Below are positions 6,469 through 14,293 of a stretch of 17,192 bases of DNA, in pieces. Positions within the stretch are counted from its first letter, which is position 1, and each line of letters starts with the position of its first letter. Source of the stretch: Dehalococcoidia bacterium (GTDB taxonomy: Bacteria; Chloroflexota; Dehalococcoidia; JAENJB01); contig JAENJB010000006.1 of assembly GCA_016844565.1 (NCBI GenBank), forward strand, positions 1 to 17,192, in the 5' to 3' direction. The notes beneath the pieces were generated by a model. It was given only the letters and a program-made list of their open reading frames with translations. It was not told where the DNA came from and ran no database searches. The translations under genes were made by a program, and so were the position numbers.

Positions 6469-7221
6469 TTACTTGATACTGAAGACCATCTGGACGTTGA
6501 GGGTAATCTCAGTCTCGCCCGGGCTGATAGGAGTAGAGGGAGCGCCGCTGGCCGCCGCAGCCTTAAGATCAAACGACCTCATGATCGGGAAAAACCCGCC
6601 TGACTCGGTGATGGACACCGGCTTGCCCAGGCTGATTCCCGTCACCTCAGCTATCTGCCTGGCCTTTGCCATCGCCTCGCGAAGCGCCTTCTCCCTGGCT
6701 TCGTTCAGGTACTTCGACGGGTCTTCCACCGTGAAACTGACGTTGTTTATCCGGGCGGCGTCCCCACCAGCCCTGGCCACCGCATCGATGATGGCACCCG
6801 CCTTGTCAATGGCCCTGATCTTGACCGAAACCATATTACTCACCTGATAGCCAGTGATCTCCTGACGTCGCACCCCTTCCTTCAGCACGCTGCTGTAAAC
6901 AGGCTGAACGCTGAAGCGCTGCGTCTTGATATCTTTGTCTGCCACACCCCCGGAATTAAGGGCCTTCATCGCTGCATCCATCGCCTCGCTGGCCTTTCGC
7001 TGGGCTACATCCACACTGGCTGCCTGCACCTCGATGCCAACACTCAGCAGGGCGATGTCGGGCACCACCATCACCTTCCCTTCGCCGCTAACCCACACTC
7101 CCCTCTGCTGTCCGCCATCTTGGGCAGGACCGGATTCCGGCGCCGGAACCGAAACGCACGCACTGAGCCCTCCCGCCACCAGCACCAGGGCCAGCGCCCA
7201 GAGCAAGAAGTACCTTTTCAT
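6469..7221 (-). CDS. SIMPL (DUF541/YggE-like) domain lipoprotein
   Basis: A 250-residue envelope protein. MKRYFLLWALALVLVAGG followed by LSAC is a lipoprotein signal peptide with lipobox L-S-A-C, so Cys22 should be lipidated and the mature protein anchored outside the cytoplasmic membrane. The rest is a SIMPL domain: GVWVSGEGKVMVVPDIALLS (the V-G-G-----PD-A---V start), a K-DIKT--FSV-P-Y middle, a GYQVSN-V-VK block, and the AREKALREAMAKARQIAEVTG helix. The E. coli relative YggE is linked to oxidative stress tolerance, but the biochemical role of the family is not settled. ATG at 7219-7221 is preceded by a purine-rich GAAGGAAT. It is transcribed away from lepB, and its neighbours do not point to a specific job. 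Confidence 0.88.
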   Translation of the reverse strand: MKRYFLLWALALVLVAGGLSACVSVPAPESGPAQDGGQQRGVWVSGEGKVMVVPDIALLSVGIEVQAASVDVAQRKASEAMDAAMKALNSGGVADKDIKTQRFSVQPVYSSVLKEGVRRQEITGYQVSNMVSVKIRAIDKAGAIIDAVARAGGDAARINNVSFTVEDPSKYLNEAREKALREAMAKARQIAEVTGISLGKPVSITESGGFFPIMRSFDLKAAAASGAPSTPISPGETEITLNVQMVFSIK

Positions 7222-7261
7222 TTCCTATTCCTTCTTCCTTCACATCTACGATTCCAGTTCC

Positions 7262-7267
7262 ATTATA
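7262..7267 (-). promoter_or_regulatory. Possible -10 element for the SIMPL lipoprotein gene
   Basis: A perfect TATAAT on the minus strand lies 40 nt upstream of the ATG. The -35 region (ATGTCC at 17-nt spacing) is poor, so this is a tentative call. Confidence 0.4.
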
Positions 7268-7354
7268 GCGAAAAAGGCAGGACAGGACATTTCGTCGTGC
7301 TGGCAACAACAGTTCAGAAGCCGAAAACAGCCGTCAGATGCCCCCGCGATCGAG

Positions 7355-7384
7355 GTGACAACGACAGGCGGCAGTGGTTATAAT
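7355..7384 (+). promoter_or_regulatory. Probable promoter for lepB-pyrE
   Basis: GTGACA (7355-7360), an 18-nt spacer and a perfect TATAAT (7379-7384). The predicted start near 7391 leaves about 25 nt before the lepB ATG. It fires divergently from the SIMPL gene. Confidence 0.6.
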
Positions 7385-7415
7385 ACATCCATCAAGCTAT
7401 GACTGACCAGACCTC

Positions 7416-8102
7416 ATGAAACCCCCGGAAGACCATCATGATGCGCTCCAGGAGATGGGCTCCGAGCCCACAGATCTGCCCGACGGCTCTGCAGGCAGCG
7501 GACCTTTGCCTCCCGCCATACCACCAGCAGATGCCCAGCCAGCTACTCCGCCAGAAACATCCTCGACTCGCGGCCACATCGCCCGCGACCTAGCTCGTGA
7601 GCTCATCCGCCTCCTGATAATCGCATCTTTGGTATACCTGGGACTGCGCCTCTCCATCCAGACCGTGGTCATAGAGTCGGGGTCCAGCATGGAGCCCAAC
7701 CTCCATGCCGGCGAGTATCTCATTATCGGCAAGATCGTCTACTTCTTCAAGTCACCTCAGCGGGGTGATGTCGTGGTAGCCTATCCTCCCTTTGGCGTAC
7801 CGTGGATCAAGAGGGTTATCGCCGTACCCGGAGATATCGTCGAAATCAAGGACGGCGCACTCTACCTGAACGGGCAGAGGAAGGAAGAACCCTATATTAA
7901 GGAGCCTATCCGCTACACTTACTCCGCGAAACAGATACCTCCGGGCTACTACTTCGTCCTGGGTGACAACCGCAACCCCAGCGTTGATTCCCATCTCGCC
8001 GGTCCACTTCCCCGCACCAGCATCATCGGCAAGGCCTGGTTCATCTACTGGCCGCCCAGGCTGTGGGGAGGAGTCCCCCACTACAAACTCCAGCCGGGCT
8101 GA
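7416..8102 (+). CDS. lepB: Signal peptidase I
   Basis: Cleaves signal peptides from secreted proteins on the outer face of the cytoplasmic membrane. At 228 residues it has a Pro/Ala-rich cytoplasmic tail (~1-50), a single membrane helix (~62-80, LIRLLIIASLVYLGL), and then the catalytic domain. SGSSMEPNL carries the nucleophile Ser91, KRVIAVPGD the general base Lys132, and GDNRNPSVDSH (183-193) is box E. All serine-lysine dyad motifs are present. The 50-residue polar tail is longer than usual and poor in conserved sequence. The ATG has no convincing Shine-Dalgarno; a six-codon frame (7399-7419, MTDQTS) overlaps its start as ATGA and could couple translation. pyrE follows after 35 nt, probably in the same transcript. 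Confidence 0.95.
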   Translation: MKPPEDHHDALQEMGSEPTDLPDGSAGSGPLPPAIPPADAQPATPPETSSTRGHIARDLARELIRLLIIASLVYLGLRLSIQTVVIESGSSMEPNLHAGEYLIIGKIVYFFKSPQRGDVVVAYPPFGVPWIKRVIAVPGDIVEIKDGALYLNGQRKEEPYIKEPIRYTYSAKQIPPGYYFVLGDNRNPSVDSHLAGPLPRTSIIGKAWFIYWPPRLWGGVPHYKLQPG

Positions 8103-8137
8103 CCATTCGGCAAGATACCTGCAAAAAGGAGCAAACC

Positions 8138-8713
8138 ATGCCTCAGGATGTGGAAAGCATCTTCCTCCAGAGTGGCGCATTGATGGAGGGTCATTTCCTG
8201 CTGACCTCCGGACAGCACTCGTCGGCCTACTGGGAGAAGTTCCGCATCCTGCAGCATCCTCGCTACACCGAGATGCTCTGTAGAAAAATCGCTCACCATT
8301 TCAAGGGAGAACGCCTTGACCTCGTGGCTGGACCCACCGTTGGCGGCATAATCCTGTCCTACGAGGTAGCCCGCCAGCTCGGAGTCAGGGCCGTATTCGC
8401 GGAGAGGGAAGAGACAAGAAGGGTCTTCCGACGCGGCCAGGACATCAGACCCGGCGAAAGGGTGCTGGTGGTAGATGATGTGCTCACCACCGGCGGCTCC
8501 GTCAAGGAGATGCTCGATGCAGTCAAGTCCCTCGGCGGCGTTGTGGTAGGCGTCGGAGTGCTCGTCGACCGCACCGTGGCCGTGGTGGACTTCGGGGTGC
8601 CGCTGTTCAGTTGCTATAGAGCCCAAATACCCACCTACCCGGCCTCTGGCTGCCCGCTATGTGCGAAGGGAATCCCTCTGGTGAAACCGGGCAGCAGTCC
8701 AGGGGCAAAATAG
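8138..8713 (+). CDS. pyrE: Orotate phosphoribosyltransferase
   Basis: Joins orotate to PRPP to form OMP in pyrimidine synthesis. The 191 residues show the N-terminal HFLLTSGQHS block (~19-28), GPTVGG (65-70) and the PRPP-binding signature VLVVDDVLTTGGS (109-121). The C-terminus has GCPLCAKGIPLVKPGS, with a Cys172-x2-Cys175 pair seen in some PyrE subfamilies. The start is ATG 8138 because AAGGAG lies 6 nt upstream; the longer frame from 8063 would overlap lepB by 40 nt and adds a non-conserved leader. Orotidine decarboxylase is not adjacent. Likely cotranscribed with lepB; no clear terminator is seen after it. Confidence 0.94.
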   Translation: MPQDVESIFLQSGALMEGHFLLTSGQHSSAYWEKFRILQHPRYTEMLCRKIAHHFKGERLDLVAGPTVGGIILSYEVARQLGVRAVFAEREETRRVFRRGQDIRPGERVLVVDDVLTTGGSVKEMLDAVKSLGGVVVGVGVLVDRTVAVVDFGVPLFSCYRAQIPTYPASGCPLCAKGIPLVKPGSSPGAK

Positions 8714-8810
8714 AATCAGGACACAACGCCGGTCAGAATCAAACCGCCACCGAACAAACTCAGGCGACTCCTTCATGTCATTCTCACGAAAATACCGGTT
8801 CGGGCACGGC

Positions 8811-8911
8811 CTGTCATTGCGAGCCCATCCCGACCTGTCGGGAGGGCGAAGCAATCTCTGCGCCACTAGTACCGTATGAGATTGCTTCGGGCTTCGCCCT
8901 AGCAATGACGG
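8811..8911. repeat. TGTCATTGCGAG-type palindromic repeat, copy B
   Basis: The left arm CTGTCATTGCGAG continues to GGGCGAAGCAATCTC; the right arm is GAGATTGCTTCGGGCTTCGC followed by CCTAGCAATGACGG, which is close to its reverse complement. A secondary inner hairpin, CCCGACCTGTCGGG, interrupts the left arm. The element is about 101 nt and lies in the gap after pyrE. The flanking stretch 8714-8810 shows no gene and no clear structure. Confidence 0.85.
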
Positions 8912-8934
8912 CAACTGCGGCGGGGCCATGTTTT

Positions 8935-8996
8935 CATCCTTCGTGGTGCTGGCTGCCAGCCAGAATGGGGGATGCCCGCTTCCGCGGGCATGACAG
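8935..8996. repeat. Second repeat type: GCCCGC-TTCC-GCGGGC hairpin element
   Basis: Two adjacent stems are seen: CTGGCTGCCAGCCAG (8950-8964) and an 8-bp perfect stem ATGCCCGC (8972-8979) with GCGGGCAT (8984-8991), ending TGACAG. The second part resembles the very common GTCATGCCCGC-type dispersed element. It stands 28 nt upstream of the -35 box of the ACS operon promoter. It could help end transcription from pyrE, but no T-tract follows. Confidence 0.65.
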
Positions 8997-9023
8997 TTTC
9001 GGGGAACTAGCTTTGGCTGATAT

Positions 9024-9052
9024 TTGACGTATAGGTAGCGTGGTGATAAAAT
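9024..9052 (+). promoter_or_regulatory. Strong promoter of the acetyl-CoA synthase operon
   Basis: TTGACG (9024-9029), a 17-nt spacer and TAAAAT (9047-9052) preceded by TGA, giving an extended -10 as well as a good -35. The predicted start near 9059 precedes an AGGAGG ribosome site and the ATG at 9081. It is the only clear promoter upstream of acsB, so the small first gene and the acs genes probably share it. Confidence 0.75.
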
Positions 9053-9080
9053 TCGCTGTTTTGGCACAGGAGGAGTCGTC

Positions 9081-9578
9081 ATGGCAAAAGTAGTAAGGCT
9101 TTTCCGGAGTCCAGATACCGCAGACAAGGCTCTGGGCCTGCTCAGGGACAAGGGTTTCAGCAACGAGATTGCCGTGGTCTTCCGTCCGATGGAGCAAAAC
9201 CGGGGCCTGACGGCCAAACTCGCCGGGCCCAGCAAGAGCGCTATTGGCGGCCTGGGCGAACTTCTCTCTACCGGCCCCATCTCTACCCCCCTGAAAGAAA
9301 ACAAAGAGGAGATGGCGGCCCTTCTGACCAAGGAGCTCGGAATCTCCGCCGAGCAGGGCAAGTATTATGAGTTCGCGCTCCGGATAGGCGGAATACTTCT
9401 CGCGGTGTACACCGACGAAAGCAAGACATCGCTGGCTCGCCAGGCACTTAAGAGCGCAGAGACCCTCTGGAAAGAACCGGCGGTGTCCGCCAAGAGTCCA
9501 GGGTTTGTGAAAGCCGGTCGCACGGTAGATACCAATCCGGTGGATGCCCCCATGTCGGGTGACTTCCGTCGCTACTAG
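9081..9578 (+). CDS. Uncharacterised YflT-like (general stress protein 17M-type) protein, first gene of the ACS operon
   Basis: 165 residues, soluble, no signal peptide or membrane helix. The start VVRLFRSPDTADKALGLLRD continues KGFSNEIAVV and resembles the beta-alpha-beta unit of the YflT/general stress protein 17M domain (V-----s---A--A---L---G-----I-VV). A second unit at ~92-132 (LGISAEQGKYYEFALRIGGI followed by LLAVYTDE) matches the usual second half of that domain. The Gly-rich hydrophobic region that normally separates the halves is replaced by ~45 polar residues. The last 35 residues are low-complexity and end in FRRY. The start has AGGAGG about 7 nt upstream. It lies 39 nt before acsB under the shared promoter, so a regulatory or protective role in the ACS pathway is possible but unproven. 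Confidence 0.75.
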   Translation: MAKVVRLFRSPDTADKALGLLRDKGFSNEIAVVFRPMEQNRGLTAKLAGPSKSAIGGLGELLSTGPISTPLKENKEEMAALLTKELGISAEQGKYYEFALRIGGILLAVYTDESKTSLARQALKSAETLWKEPAVSAKSPGFVKAGRTVDTNPVDAPMSGDFRRY

Positions 9579-9617
9579 AAAGCCAGCGCCAATTCAGCTA
9601 AAGGGGGAAAACTCAAG

Positions 9618-11840
9618 ATGTCAAGGTTTATTGCTACCTCAGCCATAAGAGGTGCTCACTCCGTGATCGCCGACGCGGAGGCAACGCTGAAAGACGCCCT
9701 TCAGAAGATGGGGCCCGAGACTCCGGTCGCCTTCACGTCCACCAGCTACTTCCTGCCGGTCATCTTCGGGTTCACCGGCCAGAAGATTACCAAGCTGGGT
9801 GACATGCCCGCCGCGCTTCAACATGCCAGGAGCTTGCTTCCGCCGGTACCGAGAGACAACCTCTGGCTACCCTACCTGGGTGAAACCCTGGACGCTGGAG
9901 TAGCCACCCTCTTCGCCGAGGAGATCATTGAAGGCATCCGCTTCGCCAAGGGCCAGCAACCGGAGCAGTACAACGGCCACAAACTCAACGGTCCCATCGA
10001 TGACGTCCAGATGCGGTCGTGGGGCATTCAGATGGTTGACGGCCGCATGCCAGGTTTTGCCGCCATAGTGGGCGCCGCCAAGAGCAACGAGGTAGCCGTC
10101 GAAATCGTCCGCCAGCTCCAGTCCAGAGGGCAACTGGTCTTCCTGTGCAGCCAGTCCAACGGCCGGTCCATCATCGACCAGCTGCGGGAATCGGGAGTAG
10201 ACCTGGGCTATGACACCTTCACCGTCACCTTCGGAACGGATACCTACTCCGCGGTCTACGCTCTGGGTTATGCCACCCGCGCCGCTCTCAGCTTCGGAAA
10301 CGTGGCTGCCGGCGACATCCGCAAGATCCTGCTTTATAACAAGTTCCGCTGTTTCGCCTTCGTCCTGGCCCTGGGACAGGTAGATGATATCAAGTACGCC
10401 ACCGCCGCCGGGGCCATAAATTATGGCTTCCCTGTAATAGCTGACACCGTCATCCCCAACATCCTGCCTTCCGGGGTCACCAGGTATGCCCATGTGGTTA
10501 GCCTGCCATTCGATGACCTGCCCGGCAAGGACGACCTGGAGAAGGCCCAACGATTGGTGCAGCGTTGCGTGGAAATCCGCGGCATCAAGATCAAGATTGC
10601 TCAGGTGCCCATACCCGTAGCCTACGGCCCCGCCTTCGAAGGCGAGGTGGTGCGACGCGAGAACCTGCGCATCGAGTACGGCGGCAAGGGCAGCATGTGC
10701 TTTGAACTCCTCACCACCAAGAGCCTGGACGAGGTGGAAGACGGCAAGATTACCGTAGTGGGACCCGAGATCGACGCCGTCCCCGATGGGGCCAAGGTGC
10801 CGCTGGCCATCGTCATCGAGGTGGCCGGACGCAAGATGCAGACCGACTTCGAGCCGGTGCTGGAGCGACAGATTCACCACTTCGTCAACGGGGCGGAGGG
10901 CATCCAACACATCGGGCAGCGCGACATCGCCTGGCTGCGCTTCAGCAAGAGCGCCGTCAACAAAGGTTTTAAGTTGAAGCACCTGGGCGATATCTTGCAC
11001 GCCAACTACCACAACCACTTCGGGGCCATTGTGGACAAGGTACAGATCACCCTCTACTCCGATCCTGAAAAGGTCAAACAGCTGATGGGAAAGGCCCGGG
11101 CTATCTACAGCGAACGCAACATCCGCACCGCCGGCTTGACCGACGAGGCGGTAGACACCTTCTACAGTTGCTCCCTGTGCCAGTCTTTCGCCCCCACCCA
11201 TATCTGCGTCATCAACCCGGAGCGCGTCGGCCTGTGCGGCGCTTACAACTGGCTGGACTGCCGTGCTTCATACGAAATCAACCCTACCGGCCCCAACAAG
11301 CCGGTGGCGAAAGGCAAGGTTATCGATGCCGCCAAGGGTGAGTGGGAAGGAGTGAACAAATTCGTCTACGAGAATACCCAGATGAAGACGGACCGGTTCA
11401 CCCTCTACTCCATCATGGACCAGCCGATGACCACCTGCGGGTGCTGCGAGTGCGTGATGGTGCTGCTGCCGGAATGCAACGGCTTCATGCTCGTCTCCCG
11501 AGACGACTACGGCATGACACCGTGCGGCATGACCTTCACCACCCTGATGGGCACCGTCGGCGGCGGTCTCCAGACACCCGGCATGATGGGCGTGGGCAAA
11601 TATTATCTGCTGAGCAAAAAGTTCATCTCAAGCGAAGGCGGCATCAGGAGGGTGGTGTGGTTGTCCAAGAACCTGAAAGAGAGCATGGAAGAGGAACTGA
11701 AGGCCGTTTGCGAGCGCGAGGGCGTGCCCGACCTGCTCGACAAGATAGGTGACGGCTCCGTCGCCACCACCGTGGAGGACCTTCTGCCATTACTGGAAAA
11801 GAAGGGACACCCTGCCCTGACCATGGCACCGCTGATCTAG
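9618..11840 (+). CDS. acsB: Acetyl-CoA synthase, CO dehydrogenase/ACS complex beta subunit
   Basis: Builds acetyl-CoA from CO, a methyl group carried on the corrinoid protein, and CoA at the nickel-iron-sulfur A-cluster. At 740 residues it is the full bacterial form, with the N-terminal domain that in Moorella docks onto CODH. The A-cluster ligands are all present: Cys518, 521, 530 and 540 (C-x2-C-x8-C-x9-C) for the 4Fe-4S cube, and Cys607-Gly-Cys609 for the two-nickel site. These are spaced exactly as Moorella 506/509/518/528 and 595/597 with an offset of 12. Further conserved text is CGAYNWLDCRA and YGMTPCGMTF. AGGGGG stands ~10 nt before the ATG. No acsA/cooS lies next to it, so CO must come from a CODH encoded elsewhere. 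Confidence 0.97.
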   Translation: MSRFIATSAIRGAHSVIADAEATLKDALQKMGPETPVAFTSTSYFLPVIFGFTGQKITKLGDMPAALQHARSLLPPVPRDNLWLPYLGETLDAGVATLFAEEIIEGIRFAKGQQPEQYNGHKLNGPIDDVQMRSWGIQMVDGRMPGFAAIVGAAKSNEVAVEIVRQLQSRGQLVFLCSQSNGRSIIDQLRESGVDLGYDTFTVTFGTDTYSAVYALGYATRAALSFGNVAAGDIRKILLYNKFRCFAFVLALGQVDDIKYATAAGAINYGFPVIADTVIPNILPSGVTRYAHVVSLPFDDLPGKDDLEKAQRLVQRCVEIRGIKIKIAQVPIPVAYGPAFEGEVVRRENLRIEYGGKGSMCFELLTTKSLDEVEDGKITVVGPEIDAVPDGAKVPLAIVIEVAGRKMQTDFEPVLERQIHHFVNGAEGIQHIGQRDIAWLRFSKSAVNKGFKLKHLGDILHANYHNHFGAIVDKVQITLYSDPEKVKQLMGKARAIYSERNIRTAGLTDEAVDTFYSCSLCQSFAPTHICVINPERVGLCGAYNWLDCRASYEINPTGPNKPVAKGKVIDAAKGEWEGVNKFVYENTQMKTDRFTLYSIMDQPMTTCGCCECVMVLLPECNGFMLVSRDDYGMTPCGMTFTTLMGTVGGGLQTPGMMGVGKYYLLSKKFISSEGGIRRVVWLSKNLKESMEEELKAVCEREGVPDLLDKIGDGSVATTVEDLLPLLEKKGHPALTMAPLI

Positions 11841-11876
11841 ACACGATCCACTGAGGGTGAACTACTTGCCAGGTGA

Positions 11877-11913
11877 CCCCTCTCCCTAGCCATCTCCCGC
11901 GGAGGGGAGAGGG
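11877..11913 (+). repeat. Dispersed palindromic repeat, copy 3 (inside acs operon)
   Basis: The arms CCCTCTCC and GGGGAGAGGG flank CTAGCCATCTCCCGCGGA, matching the family order CCCT-(C/A)-CCCTAGCC-CTCCC-loop-GGGAGAGGG. It fills most of the 113-nt acsB-acsD gap. It creates a spurious in-frame upstream extension of acsD beginning at 11873. Confidence 0.75.
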
Positions 11914-11953
11914 CATATATTTTCAACGAGAGCCTGACGAGAGGAGAGCAATC

Positions 11954-12895
11954 ATGCCAGTCGAAATCCCCGTCGAGAAATGGGCCGGCAAGGTAAACGA
12001 GGTAAAGCTGGGGGGAAACGGACGCAAGAGTATCGTCATCGGTGGCGAGACCACACTCCCCTTCCTGAAAATTGATGGCGCCATGCCCCATCGCCCGGCC
12101 ATCGCTGTTGAAGTTGACGATGTGATGCCGGCAGACTGGTCTCCTCATCTCATAGCAGCCTGGGGTGACGCCCTCGAGGACCCGGCCGTCTGGGCCAAGA
12201 AGGCTGCCGAGTATGGGGCGGACATCATAGCGCTGACTCTGGATAGCGCTCACCCTGAGCGCGGCAACACGGGGGCTGCCGAAGCCAAGAAGACCGTGGA
12301 GAAGGTCCTCGCTGCCGTCGACCTGCCCGTCATTATCATCGGGCCGGATGTGGCCGAGAAGGACAACGAAGTGCTCATCGCCGCCTCCTCCGTGGGTCGC
12401 GGGCAGCGGCTGGCGCTGGGCAACTGCGTGGACAAGAACTACCGCTCCGTCGCCGCCGCCTGCATCGCCGATGGTCACGTGGCCATAGCCAAGACCCCGA
12501 TCGACATCAACCTTGCCAAGCAACTGAATATACTCATCTGCGACATCGGCCTCGCTCCAGACGCCATCCTCATGGACCCCACCACCGGCGGCCTGGGATA
12601 CGGCATCGAGTACACCTATTCGGTCATGGAACGTCTGCGTCTGGCCGCCCTGATCGGCGACAAGATGACTTCCATGCCCATGATTTGCAATGTCGGCGAA
12701 GAGTCCTGGCGCCAGAAGGAAGCCAGGGCCACCTCGGGAGTACCTGCTACCTGGGGCGACCACCAGGAACGAGCCCTTGCATGGGAAGGCATCACCGCAG
12801 TGAGCCTGTTGAACTCCGGCGCCGACATCGTCGTCCTTCAGCACCCAAGGACCATTGCACTGATTAAGGACGCCATAAGCAAGCTGATGGCTTAG
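11954..12895 (+). CDS. acsD: Corrinoid iron-sulfur protein, small subunit (CODH/ACS delta subunit)
   Basis: A TIM-barrel subunit that pairs with AcsC and helps hold the corrinoid which carries the methyl group from AcsE to AcsB. At 313 residues it is close to the Moorella small subunit. Family text includes VEIPVEKWAGKVNEVKLGG at the start, the block PHRPAIAVEVDDVMPADW, ADIIALTLDSAHPE, LPVIIIGPDVAEKDNEVL, the glycine-rich MDPTTGGLGYGIEYTYSVME and the terminal PATWGDHQERALAWE region. The ATG at 11954 has AGGAG 7 nt upstream; the frame remains open to 11873 only because it runs through the repeat. acsC follows after 24 nt. Confidence 0.96.
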   Translation: MPVEIPVEKWAGKVNEVKLGGNGRKSIVIGGETTLPFLKIDGAMPHRPAIAVEVDDVMPADWSPHLIAAWGDALEDPAVWAKKAAEYGADIIALTLDSAHPERGNTGAAEAKKTVEKVLAAVDLPVIIIGPDVAEKDNEVLIAASSVGRGQRLALGNCVDKNYRSVAAACIADGHVAIAKTPIDINLAKQLNILICDIGLAPDAILMDPTTGGLGYGIEYTYSVMERLRLAALIGDKMTSMPMICNVGEESWRQKEARATSGVPATWGDHQERALAWEGITAVSLLNSGADIVVLQHPRTIALIKDAISKLMA

Positions 12896-12919
12896 GCTTT
12901 CATATAAGGAGAGACCGTC

Positions 12920-14272
12920 ATGGCACTATCAGGCATCGAAATATATAAGCACCTGCCCAAGACCAACTGCAAGAAGTGTGGCTTCCCTACCTGCCTGGCC
13001 TTCGCCATGAAGGTATCCCAGAAAGCCATCGCCATCACTGCTTGCACCGACCTCTCGGAGACAGCCAGGGCGGCGCTGGAAGCCGCCTCACGCCCACCGA
13101 TCCGTCTCATCACGATAGGCGGCGATAGCCGGAAGGTGGAGGTAGGCAACGAGGTGGTAATGTTCCGCCATGAGAAGACCTTCTACCATCCACCCGGACT
13201 GATGATAAAACTGAAGGACACGGCACCGCTGGAGGCCACGCTTAAGACGGTGGACGAGGTGGCCAACCTAGTCATCGATAGAGTAGGGCTGAAGCTCTCC
13301 CTTGACGGTTTCGCCATTCAGAACGAGTCCAAGGATGCTGCCACCTTTGCCCGGTGCGTCGAGGCCGTAAAGGCCAAAGCCGACCTTCCCCTAGTGCTGA
13401 TGAGCCCGGACCCGGCGGCTATGGAAGCCGCCCTCGAGAAATCAGCGCGCAGCCGGCCCCTCATATACGCGGCCACCAAAGATAACTGGGAGAAGATGGC
13501 CGAGCTGGCCAAGAAGCATAGCTGCCCCCTGGTGGCATCCGAGCCGGCAAGTCTGGACGAACTGGCCGCCCTCACTCAGAAGCTGAACCAGGCCGGAGTG
13601 GAGGACCTGGTCCTCGACCCGGGCCCCCAGGGGTTCTCCTCGTCGCTGAATACCTTGACCCAGCTCAGACGGCTGGCCTTGAAGAAGAGCTTCCGGCCTC
13701 TGGGCTATCCTATCATCACCTTCCCTGCAGAAACAACCGGGAGCCCCGAAGAAGAGGTCCTACTGGCCGGCCAGCAAATCGCCAAGTATGCCGGTATCAT
13801 CGTCCTCAGCCGGTTCTCTCCAGCAACCGCCTATCCCCTCCTCACCATGAGGCTCAACATGTATACCGACCCGCAGAAACCCATCCAGATGTCACCGGGC
13901 ATATATCCCATCGGCGCCCCCAAGCCAAGTAGCCCGCTTTGCGTGACCACCAATTTCTCTCTGACCTACTTCTCGGTAGCTACCGAGCTCGAAGCCAGCG
14001 GTTTCCCGTCCTGGCTCCTGGTATGTGACACCGAAGGACTCTCCGTATTGACCGCCTGGGCCGCCGGCAAGTTTGATGCCGAGAAGATTGCCAAGTCCGT
14101 GAAGGCCTTTAACGTTGAGGCCAGCATCAGCCACCGCAGCATCATCATCCCCGGCAGAGTGGCTGTCCTGAGAGGTGAGCTGGAGGAGGAGTTGCAGGGA
14201 TGGAAGATTATGGTGGGACCGCCCGAGGCCATGGAAATCGGGAGCTATCTCAAGCGTTACTGGACCAACTAA
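12920..14272 (+). CDS. acsC: Corrinoid iron-sulfur protein, large subunit (CODH/ACS gamma subunit)
   Basis: Carries the 4Fe-4S cluster and binds the corrinoid in the methyl-transfer protein. The N-terminal cluster motif is Cys17-x2-Cys20-x4-Cys25-x16-Cys42 (NCKKCGFPTCLAFAMK...ACTDL), the characteristic AcsC/CdhE fold. A TIM-barrel follows (about 60-310), with VDEVANLVIDRVGLKLSLDG, DLVLDPGPQGFSSSLNTL and a YPIITFPAE stretch. The B12-binding C-terminal domain (~320-450) contains NFSLTYFSVATELEASGFPS and PGRVAVLRGELEEEL. At 450 residues it is the expected length. Good AAGGAGA site before the ATG. It lies 24 nt after acsD and 21 nt before acsV. Confidence 0.97.
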   Translation: MALSGIEIYKHLPKTNCKKCGFPTCLAFAMKVSQKAIAITACTDLSETARAALEAASRPPIRLITIGGDSRKVEVGNEVVMFRHEKTFYHPPGLMIKLKDTAPLEATLKTVDEVANLVIDRVGLKLSLDGFAIQNESKDAATFARCVEAVKAKADLPLVLMSPDPAAMEAALEKSARSRPLIYAATKDNWEKMAELAKKHSCPLVASEPASLDELAALTQKLNQAGVEDLVLDPGPQGFSSSLNTLTQLRRLALKKSFRPLGYPIITFPAETTGSPEEEVLLAGQQIAKYAGIIVLSRFSPATAYPLLTMRLNMYTDPQKPIQMSPGIYPIGAPKPSSPLCVTTNFSLTYFSVATELEASGFPSWLLVCDTEGLSVLTAWAAGKFDAEKIAKSVKAFNVEASISHRSIIIPGRVAVLRGELEEELQGWKIMVGPPEAMEIGSYLKRYWTN

Positions 14273-14293
14273 CACTTGGGCTCGGAGGACGCT

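Noticed and set aside
8811..8911. Structured small RNA gene or CRISPR-like unit
   Set aside because: There is no direct-repeat spacing pattern; the arms match the copy at 2258-2347, so it is a dispersed palindrome.
9053..9080. Cobalamin or other riboswitch ahead of the ACS operon
   Set aside because: Only about 20 nt separate the predicted transcript start from the first ATG, too short for an aptamer.
9867..11201. 444-residue open frame on the minus strand opposite acsB
   Set aside because: It is antisense to a gene with complete family motifs, has no ribosome site and shows the Gly/Val/Asp-rich composition expected from reverse reading of GC-rich codons.
11873..11953. 27-residue N-terminal extension of AcsD
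   Set aside because: It is encoded by the palindromic repeat. The ATG at 11954 has AGGAG at the right distance and gives the normal family length.
11837..12844. 335-residue minus-strand frame opposite acsD (and a similar 334-residue one at 13892-14896)
   Set aside because: Shadows of acsD, acsC and acsV with no start signals or family motifs.
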